A DNA stretch of 64,000 nt. Source: Oricola cellulosilytica. Lineage in GTDB: Bacteria > Pseudomonadota > Alphaproteobacteria > Rhizobiales > Rhizobiaceae. A program made the position numbers and the translations under genes. The DNA lies in assembly GCF_019966575.1 (NCBI RefSeq), contig NZ_JAINFK010000002.1, forward strand, positions 186,001 through 250,000, read 5' to 3'. Below the pieces are notes generated by a model. It saw only the letters and a list, made by a program, of their open reading frames with translations, was not told the origin of the DNA and did no database searches. Below are positions 36,324 through 45,523 of the stretch, one piece after another (position 1 is the first letter of the stretch; the number at the start of each line of letters is the position of its first letter).

Positions 36324-36965
36324 TCAGACCGCCAGGGCGAAGGTGCCGTAGACCACCGCGCCGAAATGACAAGTCGACGCCGCCAGCACAAAGCCGTGCC
36401 AGATTGCATTCTGAAATTTCAGGCTGTCCCACTGGTGGAAGATCACGCCCACGCTATAGAGCACGCCCCCCGAGAGGATGAGAACGGAAACCGCAAGCGG
36501 CAAAGTGTCGAATATCGGCCAGGCGAGTGTGACGCTGGCCCATCCAAGAGCAAGAAACAGGATAGTGGAAAACTTCTCGAACTGGCTCCAAAACGACAGC
36601 TTGGCGATCGCGCCGACCAAGGCCGCGACCCACACGAACGCGAGAACGCTGTAGGCGAACATATTGCCGAGCAGCAGTACGAGCGGCGTGTATGTTCCCG
36701 CGATCTTGAAGAATATCGCTGCCTGATCGCAGCGCCGCAGCCACGGTTTCCAGCCTTCGCTGCCGATCATGTGATAGGCCGCCGAAACGGTAAACAGCGT
36801 CACGACCGTGAGACCGTAAATCGCCAAGGCACTCGATGACGACGCGTCGAGTGTCGGAATGGCGATTGCCAGCAGAACAACGACCCCGGAGACGCTTGCC
36901 GTGATTCCAATGGCGTGGATGATGCCATCTGCGATCTTTTCGGCGCGGGTATAGTTTGGATACAT
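36324..36965 (-). CDS. Hemolysin III / PAQR family membrane protein
   Basis: A 213-residue protein with about seven helices. It has the PAQR/HlyIII pattern: N-terminal EKIADGIIHAIGI, S-x3-H motif in TVSAAYHMIGSEG, DQAAIFFKIAGTYTPLVLL, and the C-terminal H-x3-H-like segment QWDSLKFQNAIWHGFVLAASTCHFGAV. These His/Asp residues bind zinc in characterised relatives. The Escherichia coli relative is YqfA, with lipid-related functions suggested. Hemolysis by such proteins is not well supported. Upstream lies CGACAA-N8-TTGTCG at 36995-37014, which may include its promoter. Confidence 0.85.
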   Translation of the reverse strand: MYPNYTRAEKIADGIIHAIGITASVSGVVVLLAIAIPTLDASSSSALAIYGLTVVTLFTVSAAYHMIGSEGWKPWLRRCDQAAIFFKIAGTYTPLVLLLGNMFAYSVLAFVWVAALVGAIAKLSFWSQFEKFSTILFLALGWASVTLAWPIFDTLPLAVSVLILSGGVLYSVGVIFHQWDSLKFQNAIWHGFVLAASTCHFGAVVYGTFALAV

Positions 36966-37101
36966 CGGTACTAGCTAAACGCATGTCCCTCGTTCGACAA
37001 CGGTACGATTGTCGCAATCGAAGCAACTCCTCGTCAGGGTGTCATGACCCTCCGGCGCAAGGCCGGCGATCCGGATCGGGAGACGTGCTCTGACCGAACA
37101 A

Positions 37102-37126
37102 AAAACCGGGCCCAAGGCCCGGTTTT
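37102..37126 (-). terminator. Rho-independent terminator of ndk (bidirectional form)
   Basis: CCGGGCC (37106-37112), loop CAA, GGCCCGG (37116-37122), with A4 before and T4 after. On the minus strand this gives a stem with a run of T ending the ndk transcript. The symmetry allows it to stop transcription from either side. Confidence 0.85.
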
Positions 37127-37150
37127 CGGAACAAATATCAGGATCGCCTG

Positions 37151-37573
37151 TTAGCCGACGATTTCGTGGCCCGCGAACCAGAAGGCGATTTCCTCAGCCG
37201 CCGTGTCGGCAGCATCGGAGCCATGCACCGAGTTTTCGCCAATGGAATTTGCAAACTCCTTGCGGATCGTTCCTTCCGCGGCTTCGGCGGGATTCGTCGC
37301 GCCCATCACTTCGCGGTTCTTGGCGATGGCGTTTTCACCTTCGAGCACCTGCACCACAGTCGGACCGGACGACATAAACTCGGTCAATTCACCAAAGAAG
37401 GGACGCTCCTTGTGAACGGCGTAGAATGCCTCGGCCTGGCGGCGGCTCATCCAGACGCGCTTCGAGGCGACGACGCGCAGGCCCGCCTCTTCGAGTTTCT
37501 TGGTGATCGCACCTGTGAGATTGCGCTTGGTTGCGTCAGGCTTAATCATGGAAAAGGTGCGTTCGGTGGCCAT
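37151..37573 (-). CDS. ndk: Nucleoside diphosphate kinase
   Basis: A 140-residue kinase that equilibrates NTP and NDP pools using a phospho-His intermediate. It begins [19 protein letters not shown], has the P-loop-like [18 protein letters not shown], and the catalytic His in [13 protein letters not shown] (about residue 117). Length matches bacterial Ndk exactly. A well-formed promoter lies upstream on the same strand and the terminator is at 37102, so it is probably its own transcription unit. Confidence 0.96.
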   Translation of the reverse strand: MATERTFSMIKPDATKRNLTGAITKKLEEAGLRVVASKRVWMSRRQAEAFYAVHKERPFFGELTEFMSSGPTVVQVLEGENAIAKNREVMGATNPAEAAEGTIRKEFANSIGENSVHGSDAADTAAEEIAFWFAGHEIVG

Positions 37574-37615
37574 GCGGCGGTCCTTAATGCTTTTGTTGTC
37601 GGGAAGGTCGGCGGT

Positions 37616-37644
37616 CTATAGCGGCACTGCGAACGCTTGCCAAG
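37616..37644 (-). promoter_or_regulatory. Predicted ndk promoter (CTTGGC-N17-CTATAG)
   Basis: On the minus strand CTTGGC (37644-37639) is followed by 17 bases and CTATAG (37621-37616), a near match to the alphaproteobacterial sigma-70 consensus CTTGAC-N17-CTATAT. The -10 lies 42 bases before the ndk start, leaving a leader of about 35 bases. Confidence 0.65.
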
Positions 37645-37836
37645 AGGCAGTGCTGCGCTGCGCCATACGCGGCCGACGCCGGGTGCCGGATCGAAAGCGG
37701 CTCGCCACCACCCGGTTCGCTGCCTACCCTGACAGGCAATGCAGCAGTTGGCGCCAGCCACCGCCTGCGCCCATTTGGCAGTCGTCCAGCGTTACAGCCA
37801 TTGCGTCGACACCCGTCTCCGGATTATTGCACCGCA

Positions 37837-39723
37837 ATGTTGCAAATCTCAGAGCTCACCTTCCGCATGATGGGCCGGCCGCTGTTCGAGAGCGCGTCTG
37901 CCGTCGTGCCCGAAGGCATGAAAGCCGGACTCGTCGGGCGTAACGGCACCGGCAAGACGACGCTGTTCAAGCTGATCACCGGCGAGCTTTCGCCGGAAAG
38001 CGGGTCGATCGAGATGCCGAAGGGATTGCGCATCGGCCAGGTGGCGCAGGAAGCGCCGGGCACGGCGCAGACGCTGATGGAGGTGGTGCTCGCCGCGGAC
38101 GCGGAACGCTCCGCGCTGCTGGCCGAAGCCGAGACGGCGAACGATCCCCACCGCATCGCGGCGATCCATACAAGGCTTGCCGATATCGACGCCCATTCGG
38201 CGGAAGCGCGCGCCGGGGCGATCCTGCACGGGCTGGGTTTCGACGCCGATGCCCAGCAGCGGCCCTGCTCGTCGTTTTCGGGCGGCTGGCGCATGCGCGT
38301 GGCGCTCGCCGCGGTGCTGTTCTCCGCGCCTGATCTGCTGCTGCTCGACGAACCGACCAACTATCTCGATCTCGAAGGCACGCTGTGGCTGGAAAACTAC
38401 GTGCAGCGCTATCCGCATACGGTGATCGTGATCAGCCACGACCGCGACCTCCTGAACTCGACGACCAATTCCATCCTGCATCTCGACGCCCGCAAGCTGA
38501 CCTTCTATCGCGGCAATTACGACCAGTTCGCACGCGCCCGCGCCGAGAAGCTCATGCTGGCGGGCAAGATGGCCGAAAAACAGGCCGCCAAGCGCAAGCA
38601 CATGGAAGCCTTCGTGGAGCGATTCCGCTACAAGGCGTCGAAGGCGCGGCAGGCGCAAAGCCGCCTCAAGGCGCTGCAGCGCATGAGCGAGGTCGAATTC
38701 GCCATCGACGAGGCAGTTCAGCCTATCCGGTTGCCCTCACCCGAGCGCCAGCCTGCCTCTCCGATTATCGCCATGGAGAACGCAAGTACCGGCTACGGCA
38801 GTGGCGCGCCGGTTCTGCGCGACCTCAACCTGCGTATCGACCATGACGATCGCATTGCGCTGCTCGGTGCGAACGGCAACGGCAAGTCGACATTCGCCAA
38901 GCTCATCGCCGGCCGACTGGGTGCGATGAGCGGGCAAATAACGCGCGCCGACAAGCTCAAGGTCGCGATCTTCGCGCAGCATCAGCTCGACGACCTGATT
39001 CCCGAGCAAACGCCCTACGAACACGTCCGGCCTTTGATGGCGGAACAGGGCGAAGCGAAAATCCGAGGCCGGGTGGCCCGCATGGGTCTCGGGGGAGACC
39101 GTATGAACACCAAGGCGAAGGACCTGTCCGGCGGCGAGCGCGCGCGCCTGCTGATCGGACTCATCACCTTTGACGCGCCGCATCTCCTCATCCTCGATGA
39201 ACCGACCAACCACCTTGATATCGACAGCCGCTCGGCGCTCGCCGAAGCACTCAACGACTATTGCGGCGCCGTAATCCTGATCAGCCACGACCGCCACCTC
39301 GTCGAATCCTGCGCCGACCGCCTCTGGCTCGTGCATGACGGCACGGTCAGCCCGTACGAGGACGATCTGGACGCCTATCGCAGACTGATCCTGAAAGGTC
39401 CGGGCAAGCCGGGTGCATCGAACGGAGCGGAAAAGGCAAAGCCAAACCTCTCCGGCAAGGAAAAGCGCAAGCACGCGGCAGCCAAACGTGCACAATTCGC
39501 TCCGCTGAAGAAAAAGATCAACGATCTAGAGCGTTTGACGGAAAAGGCTCAGGAAGCGATTCATGTCATTGACCGGGATATAGTTGCCGCGGGAAGCGGT
39601 CAGAACGCCGATGAGATCGCCTCGTTGTCCCGGAGACGCTCGGAACTGCAAACCCGCATTGCCAGGCTTGAAGAGGACTGGATGCGGCTTTCTACCGAAT
39701 ACGAAGAGGCAATGGCCGACTGA
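37837..39723 (+). CDS. ABC-F family ATP-binding protein
   Basis: A 628-residue soluble protein with two ABC domains and no membrane segments. Walker A motifs are GRNGTGKTTL (about residue 35) and GANGNGKSTF (about residue 345); the ABC signatures are FSGGWRMRVAL and LSGGERARLLI; Walker B motifs end in LLLLDEPTNYLDL and LLILDEPTNHLDI. Between them lies the ABC-F linker with a basic helix-rich region (RYKASKARQAQSRL). A C-terminal Lys-rich coiled coil (LKKKINDLERLTEKAQEAI) resembles the Uup/YheS-type extension. Such proteins act on the ribosome E site. The ATG at 37837 gives the standard start. Confidence 0.92.
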   Translation: MLQISELTFRMMGRPLFESASAVVPEGMKAGLVGRNGTGKTTLFKLITGELSPESGSIEMPKGLRIGQVAQEAPGTAQTLMEVVLAADAERSALLAEAETANDPHRIAAIHTRLADIDAHSAEARAGAILHGLGFDADAQQRPCSSFSGGWRMRVALAAVLFSAPDLLLLDEPTNYLDLEGTLWLENYVQRYPHTVIVISHDRDLLNSTTNSILHLDARKLTFYRGNYDQFARARAEKLMLAGKMAEKQAAKRKHMEAFVERFRYKASKARQAQSRLKALQRMSEVEFAIDEAVQPIRLPSPERQPASPIIAMENASTGYGSGAPVLRDLNLRIDHDDRIALLGANGNGKSTFAKLIAGRLGAMSGQITRADKLKVAIFAQHQLDDLIPEQTPYEHVRPLMAEQGEAKIRGRVARMGLGGDRMNTKAKDLSGGERARLLIGLITFDAPHLLILDEPTNHLDIDSRSALAEALNDYCGAVILISHDRHLVESCADRLWLVHDGTVSPYEDDLDAYRRLILKGPGKPGASNGAEKAKPNLSGKEKRKHAAAKRAQFAPLKKKINDLERLTEKAQEAIHVIDRDIVAAGSGQNADEIASLSRRRSELQTRIARLEEDWMRLSTEYEEAMAD

Positions 39724-39739
39724 CGGGTCTCTTTTTCGT

Positions 39740-40372
39740 CTAGTCGCGCCGGCCCCTTCCCCATGTAAGGGGTGACTTCCTCTTCTTTCGATGGCCGATG
39801 CGTGCGGTTTTCGAGCGCGACCGTGAGCCACGGTCGGAGGAACGCTTCCGCCTTCCGCCGAACAGAAAGAGGATGCCACCCACCGCCATAATCGCAAACC
39901 CGGTGGGGCGGTGCTCGTTGACCCATCCGCCGGCCTTTCCTTCGACGATCAGATCGACCGCCGAAATGCCCAGATCATCGCGGTCTCCCTCCCCGACCAG
40001 GAACGTGTGTGTTCCACGTTCCAGGGTCCCGATCTCGGCCGCATCCGCCATGAGGGAGCCGTTCTCCGTGACCGCCGCGGTTTCCGGCGACAGGAGAACC
40101 ACAGCGGTCGCGATCGTCGCTCCCGAGGGCCCGTTGACGACGAGCGTCAGTGTGCTCTCCCCGCCCCCGTCCAGACCTGCCGCCACCTCGACAGTGATCT
40201 TCAGAGGAGCATCGCCCTCGGAAAGCGGCACCGTAGCCGGGATGTAACCTGTATCCTCGCGAAAAACCTCGTAGCGCCCGATCTCGAAGTCCGACGCTTC
40301 CCCTCCGATAAACCGATCGCCGAATGCGGCGAAAAGCCCGATCAGGACGAGCACCGCTCCCAAGAACCGCAT
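39740..40372 (-). CDS. Unrecognised membrane-anchored protein
   Basis: A 210-residue protein with an N-terminal helix (FLGAVLVLIGLFAAFGD), a beta-rich soluble middle (about residues 30-150, e.g. VEVAAGLDGGGESTLTLVV), a second helix (GFAIMAVGGILFLFG) and a very basic, Arg/Ser/Lys-rich tail. The ATG at 40372 directly abuts the methyltransferase stop (TGAATG) and follows GGGGAGGG, so it is the last gene of the pepA-holC-methyltransferase unit. The charge pattern places the middle in the periplasm with both ends inside. I do not know the family. Function is unknown. Confidence 0.65.
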   Translation of the reverse strand: MRFLGAVLVLIGLFAAFGDRFIGGEASDFEIGRYEVFREDTGYIPATVPLSEGDAPLKITVEVAAGLDGGGESTLTLVVNGPSGATIATAVVLLSPETAAVTENGSLMADAAEIGTLERGTHTFLVGEGDRDDLGISAVDLIVEGKAGGWVNEHRPTGFAIMAVGGILFLFGGRRKRSSDRGSRSRSKTARIGHRKKRKSPLTWGRGRRD

Positions 40373-41044
40373 TCAGTCGCCCTCCCCGCTTTCCCGTGGC
40401 GAAACCGATTCTGCATGATTTTTCAGCCGACGCCAAACCGTGAAAGCGTGCGGAATCACGCGGCGAGGCTTGTGAATGGCGAAAAGATCCTCGTGAACGG
40501 CGGTGAACCCCAGAGACTGAAAGACTCGCAGGTTCCTGCGCTCGAGGGGCCAGGGCGGACCGCTCGCCTCGGCGCCATCGGGCCGCCAGCGCGCATAGAC
40601 CAGCAACAGGCCACCTGGCCTGACCGTCGAGGCTATCGCTCGTGAGGTCGCGTCAAGCATGTCGGGCGGAAGCGACTGAAGCGTGTAGCATTCGTTGACA
40701 AGATCGAATGCGTCGCGCCAGTGAGCCGGAAGAGCGAAAAGGTCCGCCTGACTATAGTCCACCCCAGATTCCGGGAAACGCCGCTTCGCCCACTCGATTG
40801 CCTCCGGGGATAGATCGAACGCGGTTGTCGCGTACCCGGCCGCGGCCAATGCCTCCGCGTTGTCTCCAAGTCCGCAGGCTATATCGAGTGCAGATTCGTG
40901 CGCTGACGCCGGGTTGCGCGCGAGCCACTCGGCTATCCTTTCCTTCGGGGCCAGATCAGCCCAGGGAATCCTGTCGGCGTCTCCGTCCGCGTCGCGGTAG
41001 AGCCCATTGAAGAATGCCGTTCTGCTCCGATCCTCGCCCTTCAA
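40373..41044 (-). CDS. Class I SAM-dependent methyltransferase (TTG start overlapping holC)
   Basis: About 223 residues of a Rossmann-fold methyltransferase: ALDIACGLGDNAEALAAAG is motif I, TTAFDLSPEAIEWAKRRFP motif II, DAFDLVNECYTLQSLPPD the acceptor-side loop, and RPGGLLLVYARW the later strand. No ATG is available near family similarity; TTG at 41044-41042 reads LKGEDRSRTAFF and shares bases with the holC stop (TTGA), implying coupling. The longer frame upstream is shadow sequence within holC. The substrate is unknown. It may belong to the cytosolic small-molecule methyltransferases, but that is a guess. Confidence 0.7.
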   Translation of the reverse strand: MKGEDRSRTAFFNGLYRDADGDADRIPWADLAPKERIAEWLARNPASAHESALDIACGLGDNAEALAAAGYATTAFDLSPEAIEWAKRRFPESGVDYSQADLFALPAHWRDAFDLVNECYTLQSLPPDMLDATSRAIASTVRPGGLLLVYARWRPDGAEASGPPWPLERRNLRVFQSLGFTAVHEDLFAIHKPRRVIPHAFTVWRRLKNHAESVSPRESGEGD

Positions 41045-41493
41045 GCCTTTCTCTCCCACCGGCCTTCGTTGTCCTGCTGCCAGTATGTGAGCTGGTGGCC
41101 TGCCGCTTTCAAAGCCTTCCAGTGGCCGCGCGCAGAGGCCAGTGCGTCTTCGTCCAGGCCGTCGAACATGAGCACCACTCTCTCGTATCCGGACAGATCG
41201 TCCGGCGGCTCGGCTCGCCCGATCAAAAAGCGAATGTCCGCACCATTGGGATTGGCCGTTTCCGTCGTGAGAAGCACCGGCTGGGATTCCGGGTGGTCGC
41301 ACCCATCCGCCCCGTGCGCGAGGAATCCCTCGGGCCGGTAGGTCCACAGATGCGTGTCCAGTCGATCGCGCAATTCCGCGCTGTCAGACTGAATGGCGGC
41401 ACGCCAGCCGCGCGCCACCGACTTTTCCACCAGGGCGGGAAGCGCCTCGTCCACGCTCGACTCAGTCAAGTGGTAGAAAAAGACTTCGGACAA
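41041..41493 (-). CDS. holC: DNA polymerase III chi subunit
   Basis: A 150-residue HolC-like protein. SEVFFYHLTES opens the fold, followed by ALPALVEKSVARGWRAAIQ, DTHLWTYRPEGFLAHG, and PVLLTTETANPNGADIRFLI, then YERVVLMFDGLDEDALASAR; this is the usual chi arrangement. Chi links the clamp loader to SSB. The start is uncertain: TTG at 41493 lies 7 bases after the pepA stop and precedes the family similarity; no ATG lies closer. The pepA-holC order is common in alphaproteobacteria, which supports the call. Confidence 0.85.
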   Translation of the reverse strand: MSEVFFYHLTESSVDEALPALVEKSVARGWRAAIQSDSAELRDRLDTHLWTYRPEGFLAHGADGCDHPESQPVLLTTETANPNGADIRFLIGRAEPPDDLSGYERVVLMFDGLDEDALASARGHWKALKAAGHQLTYWQQDNEGRWERKA

Positions 41494-41500
41494 GGTTTCG

Positions 41501-43006
41501 TCAGTTCTCGTAGTGCTCGGCAACGAGCCTATCGAGCAACCGGACACCATATCCGGAACCCCACGACTGGTTCGTGTCGTTTGCCGGGGAGGACATGGCT
41601 GTTCCGGCGATGTCGAGATGCGCCCAAGCGACATCTCCGACGAAGCGTTCGAGGAACTGCGCAGCCGTGATCGACCCGGCATTTCGGCCGCCCACGTTTT
41701 TCATGTCGGCGAACTTGGAGTCGATAAGCTTGTCGTACTCCTTGCCCATCGGCAGCCGCCACACCTTCTCGCCGGACGTCTCGCCAACCTGGGAAAGTTG
41801 ACCCGCAAGTTCGTCATTGTTCGAGAAAAGGCCCGCATGCTGCTGCCCCAGCGCGATCAGAACCGCGCCCGTCAACGTCGCCAGATCGATCATGAATCGT
41901 GGCTTGTGGGTTTCCTTGCAGTACCAGAGGGCGTCGGCAAGGACGAGGCGGCCCTCGGCGTCGGTATTGATCACCTCGATCGTCTGGCCCGACATCGATG
42001 TCACGATGTCCCCCGGACGTTGCGCGTTACCATCAGGCATGTTCTCGACCAGACCGATGATACCGATCACATTGGCCTTCGCCTTGCGCGCCGCCAAGGC
42101 GTGCATCAGTCCAGCCACCGCAGCGGCGCCGCCCATGTCGCCCTTCATGTCCTCCATGCCGCCGGCCGGCTTGATGGAAATGCCCCCGGTATCGAAGACA
42201 ACCCCCTTGCCAATGAAGGCGACCGGCTTGTCCTTCGCCTTGCCGCCCATCCACTTCATCACCACCAGACGTGGCGGCCGGGAGGACCCCTGTGCCACCC
42301 CAAGCAGCGCGCCCATGCCAAGTTTCTTCATCTCCTTTTCGGTGAGCACCTCGACCTCGACGCCAAGCGCTGACAGCGCTTCCGCGCGAGCCGCGAACTC
42401 CACCGGTCCGAGGATGTTTGCAGGCTCGTTCACGAGATCACGCGCCATCATGACGCCACGGGCGATCGCTTCGGCCGTAGCCCAGGCTTTCTTGCAGGCA
42501 GCCGGATCTCGTACCAGCAGTGTAACCTTCTGCGCCCCGGCAGGCTTTTGGTCGCCGTTCCCGTTGGCCTCATTCTCTTTCTTCGTCTTGTATTTGTCGA
42601 ATTCATACGCCCGCAACATCAATCCCTGCGCAAAAGCGGCAGCCGCCTCGGGATCGGCGTCGAACCCGTCGCCGGAGAGCAGAACCGATAGCGTCTTCGC
42701 GGCTCCGCTCTTTCCGCGAACGACGCCGCCAAGGGCCGCCCAGTCGGTAAGCTTCGCCGACCCTGTATCACCGACGCCGAGAACCAGGATGCGATCAGCC
42801 GCGGAATTCGCTGGCGCAACGACATCAACGACCGATTTCGACTTGCCGGAAAAGTTCGAAAACTTGATCGCACGGGCCAGAATGCCGGCGGGGTCGATCT
42901 CGTCTGCCAACTGCGGGAGGTTGGCGTCCTTGGCTGCCAGCAGCACGACCGTGCCCTTTTTGGGGGCGGAGATTTTGGCGAATGTGATTGTCGGGAGAAC
43001 GCTCAT
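41501..43006 (-). CDS. pepA: Leucyl aminopeptidase (M17, cytosol aminopeptidase)
   Basis: A 501-residue dimetal aminopeptidase. Metal and catalytic residues are in [21 protein letters not shown] (Lys and Asp), [14 protein letters not shown] and [15 protein letters not shown] (Asp/Glu). A low-complexity Lys/Glu/Asn-rich insertion near residue 150 ([14 protein letters not shown]) lies in the N-terminal domain. In some bacteria PepA is also a DNA-binding factor. The start [11 protein letters not shown] at 43006 is used. It heads the pepA-holC-methyltransferase unit and is divergent from lptF. Confidence 0.95.
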   Translation of the reverse strand: MSVLPTITFAKISAPKKGTVVLLAAKDANLPQLADEIDPAGILARAIKFSNFSGKSKSVVDVVAPANSAADRILVLGVGDTGSAKLTDWAALGGVVRGKSGAAKTLSVLLSGDGFDADPEAAAAFAQGLMLRAYEFDKYKTKKENEANGNGDQKPAGAQKVTLLVRDPAACKKAWATAEAIARGVMMARDLVNEPANILGPVEFAARAEALSALGVEVEVLTEKEMKKLGMGALLGVAQGSSRPPRLVVMKWMGGKAKDKPVAFIGKGVVFDTGGISIKPAGGMEDMKGDMGGAAAVAGLMHALAARKAKANVIGIIGLVENMPDGNAQRPGDIVTSMSGQTIEVINTDAEGRLVLADALWYCKETHKPRFMIDLATLTGAVLIALGQQHAGLFSNNDELAGQLSQVGETSGEKVWRLPMGKEYDKLIDSKFADMKNVGGRNAGSITAAQFLERFVGDVAWAHLDIAGTAMSSPANDTNQSWGSGYGVRLLDRLVAEHYEN

Positions 43007-43250
43007 CGATTTCCTGTCATGGTTTGCCTGAGGATCGGGGACGGCGATGGAAGCTTGATTTTGCCGCAAGGGTTGGCGATAGCAAAGCGAGCATCAAGCA
43101 GCAATGCGTTAACCAGGTCCATTCGCGAAGGTTTAGTGCGCATACGCTATCGTTAACGGCAAACTGCCGTTGAAACCGAAATCTTAACGGCCTGACTGAT
43201 ATGCATGCGGACAACGCGGCAACGGCGCCGCCGGTCGAAGAAGGTGCGTA

Positions 43251-44429
43251 TTGAATACGCTGCAACGTTATATCGCCCGCAGGGTAGCCGTCATCGCGAC
43301 GAGTTCGTTTCTTGCGATTCTGGGGGTCGTTTGGGTTACCCAGGCGTTGACGCGGATCGATTTCGCCATGGGGTCCGGGCAGTCGATTATGGCATTTCTC
43401 ACCCTGATCATGGCGTTGACGCCTCAACTCGTCGCGCTGGTTTTGCCGTTCGGCGTCGTCATCGGGGTGGTGCAGGTCTTCAACACCATGAACTCCGATT
43501 CGGAGCTTGCCGTCATGTCGGCGGCGGGCGTCTCGCGCGGCACGCGGGCATGGCCGGTGCTTCTGATTGCGGCGGCAGCCAGCGCATGGCTTCCGATCTC
43601 GAACAATTTCGTGGAACCGGCGTCTAACCGCGCGGGGCGCGACATTCTCGTCTCGGCCCGCAGCGACTTGCTGACAAGCATGATACGTGAGGGCGTATTC
43701 ACCCGCATCGACAAGGACCTGACCATCTATGTCGACAGGCGGCTCGCCGGAAATCAACTCTCCGGGATCATGGTTTCCGATACGCGCGACGACGATCTCG
43801 CCCTGATTTACTACGCACAGACAGGCGCGGTCGGCCGGATCGGCGACAAGGAGGTCCTGGTCATGACCAATGGCCAGATCCACCGGGACAACCTGCGCGA
43901 CGGCGCCTTGTCGATCATCAGGTTCAATTCCTATGCAATCAGCCTCGCGCAATTCACGTCCGCAGGTGGCAAGACACATTACTATCCGGACACCTACCCG
44001 ACGGCGGATCTCATCAATCCGGACCCCAATGACCGTCTGGCCAGGGAAAGGCCGGCATGGCTGTCTGCCGAGTTGCATCGCAGGATGACCGACTGGATGT
44101 ACCCGATCCTTTTCGCGCTGATCGGGCTCGTCGTGGCCGGGCAAACCCAGTCTCACCGCCAGACCAGGTTCAATGCCTATTTTCTGGCGCTCGGCGGCGC
44201 CATGCTCTACCGGTGGGGCGCCTACGCGGCTTACGGCGCCACCAGAGCGAACGCCGAGGTCTGGCCGCTCATGTACATCATTCCGGTCGGCGGCATCGCC
44301 ATCAATGCCCTGCTGTTCCGCTTCGGCGTGGCGATTGCGCTTCCTGAAGGCCTGTTGCGCCAGTTCGACAGGGCCTCGGCGGCGTGGACGAGACTGCGGG
44401 TCCGGATGGCGCGCGCAAGGACAACCTGA
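43251..44429 (+). CDS. lptF: LPS export ABC transporter permease LptF
   Basis: A 392-residue YjgP/YjgQ-family permease with six predicted helices and a large periplasmic region between helix 3 and helix 4. The TTG start at 43251 has AAGG nine bases upstream. It begins MNTLQRYIARRVAVIATSSF, with FAMGSGQSIMAFLTLIMALT and the C-terminal pair of helices GLVVAGQTQSHRQTRF and AYGATRANAEVWPLMYIIPV. With LptG and the LptB ATPase it extracts LPS from the inner membrane. It is followed by lptG with two bases between. Confidence 0.92.
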   Translation: MNTLQRYIARRVAVIATSSFLAILGVVWVTQALTRIDFAMGSGQSIMAFLTLIMALTPQLVALVLPFGVVIGVVQVFNTMNSDSELAVMSAAGVSRGTRAWPVLLIAAAASAWLPISNNFVEPASNRAGRDILVSARSDLLTSMIREGVFTRIDKDLTIYVDRRLAGNQLSGIMVSDTRDDDLALIYYAQTGAVGRIGDKEVLVMTNGQIHRDNLRDGALSIIRFNSYAISLAQFTSAGGKTHYYPDTYPTADLINPDPNDRLARERPAWLSAELHRRMTDWMYPILFALIGLVVAGQTQSHRQTRFNAYFLALGGAMLYRWGAYAAYGATRANAEVWPLMYIIPVGGIAINALLFRFGVAIALPEGLLRQFDRASAAWTRLRVRMARARTT

Positions 44430-44431
44430 CA

Positions 44432-45523
44432 ATGGGCCGGACACTGCAGACATACTTCTTCTTTCAGATGCTGCGCGCGATCATCCTGTTCTCGGTCGGC
44501 ATCGCGGCGATCGCCTATCTGATCGACTTCACTGAACTCTCAAGGCGGACCGGCAGTCTGCCGCAATTCGAGGTAACGATGGCGCTCGCGCTTTCGGCAA
44601 TGCGTGTGCCGTTCATCATGCAGGTGGCGGTACCCTTCGTCGTGCTGTTTGCGACGATGACGACACTGATCATGCTCAACCGCAAATACGAGCTGGTCGT
44701 AGCGCGCTCCGTCGGCGTTTCGGCATGGCAGTTTCTGTTTCCCGCATTCAACGCGGCACTGCTTGTCGGCATCTTCGCCGTCACGGTGATGAATCCTCTC
44801 GCCGCCACCGGGTTCGCGCGGGCCGAAGCGATCGAGGGAGAATGGCGCTCGCGGCCCTCGTCGTCGCTGTTCGCCAAGGATCGGCCATGGCTGCGTCAAT
44901 CCCTCGATGATGGCGGCAGCATCCTGATCGGCGCCAGCCGCGCTGCGCGAACCGACCGCACCACTCTCTACGACGCCGTGTTTCTGGAAATCGACCCCGA
45001 GGGATCAGTTCGACGTCGCATAGACGCCCCAGACGCCTATCTCGAACCGGGGCGCTGGCGGCTCAATGGCGCTGAAATCAGCAGACCGGGAGAGAAGACC
45101 GAACCGGCCAGCGACCTCGTGATTCCGACAAAGCTCGACGAGTCGGTGGTCCAGGAAGCGCTTGTCCCCCCGGAAATGATTCCGTTCTTCGATCTTGGGG
45201 ATCAAATCGAGGCAGCGCAGTCATTCGGCGTTTCGGCGAACCCGCTTCGCATGCAGTATCATTCGTTGATCGCGCTTCCCTTGCTGCTGGTCGCCATGAC
45301 CCTGATCGCGGCGACTGTTTCCCTCCGCTTCGTGCGTTTCGGCCAATCCGGCGGCATGATTTTGGCTGGCATAGGGGCGGGCTTCATGCTTTATGTCCTC
45401 ACCGCCATAACCAAGTCGTTCGGGGGCGCAGGTGTGATTCCACCGATTGTGGCGGCGTGGCTTCCGGTTTTGGTCGCGACTCTTTTCGGTGTCGCGTATC
45501 TCCTTCACCGGGAGGACGGGTAG
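44432..45523 (+). CDS. lptG: LPS export ABC transporter permease LptG
   Basis: A 363-residue partner permease of LptF with the same six-helix plan: an N-terminal GRTLQTYFFFQMLRAIILFS, the periplasmic beta-jellyroll-like middle, and closing helices LIALPLLLVAMTLIAATVSLRFVRFGQSG and MLYVLTAITKSFG. ATG 44432 is used, two bases after the lptF stop. Its TAG overlaps the GTG of lptD, so lptF-lptG-lptD form one unit for moving LPS from inner to outer membrane. Confidence 0.92.
   Translation: MGRTLQTYFFFQMLRAIILFSVGIAAIAYLIDFTELSRRTGSLPQFEVTMALALSAMRVPFIMQVAVPFVVLFATMTTLIMLNRKYELVVARSVGVSAWQFLFPAFNAALLVGIFAVTVMNPLAATGFARAEAIEGEWRSRPSSSLFAKDRPWLRQSLDDGGSILIGASRAARTDRTTLYDAVFLEIDPEGSVRRRIDAPDAYLEPGRWRLNGAEISRPGEKTEPASDLVIPTKLDESVVQEALVPPEMIPFFDLGDQIEAAQSFGVSANPLRMQYHSLIALPLLLVAMTLIAATVSLRFVRFGQSGGMILAGIGAGFMLYVLTAITKSFGGAGVIPPIVAAWLPVLVATLFGVAYLLHREDG

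Noticed and set aside
41044-41347. Longer methyltransferase start inside holC
   Set aside because: The upstream residues are read out of frame from holC and do not resemble a methyltransferase; the TTG at 41044 fits the overlap.
41817-43031. 404-codon frame antisense to pepA
   Set aside because: Every pepA motif is intact on the other strand; Ser/Ala-rich composition shows it is a shadow.
43155-43171. AACGGCA-AAC-TGCCGTT inverted repeat between pepA and lptF
   Set aside because: Seven-base stem in a divergent region with no matching promoter boxes; too little to call an operator.
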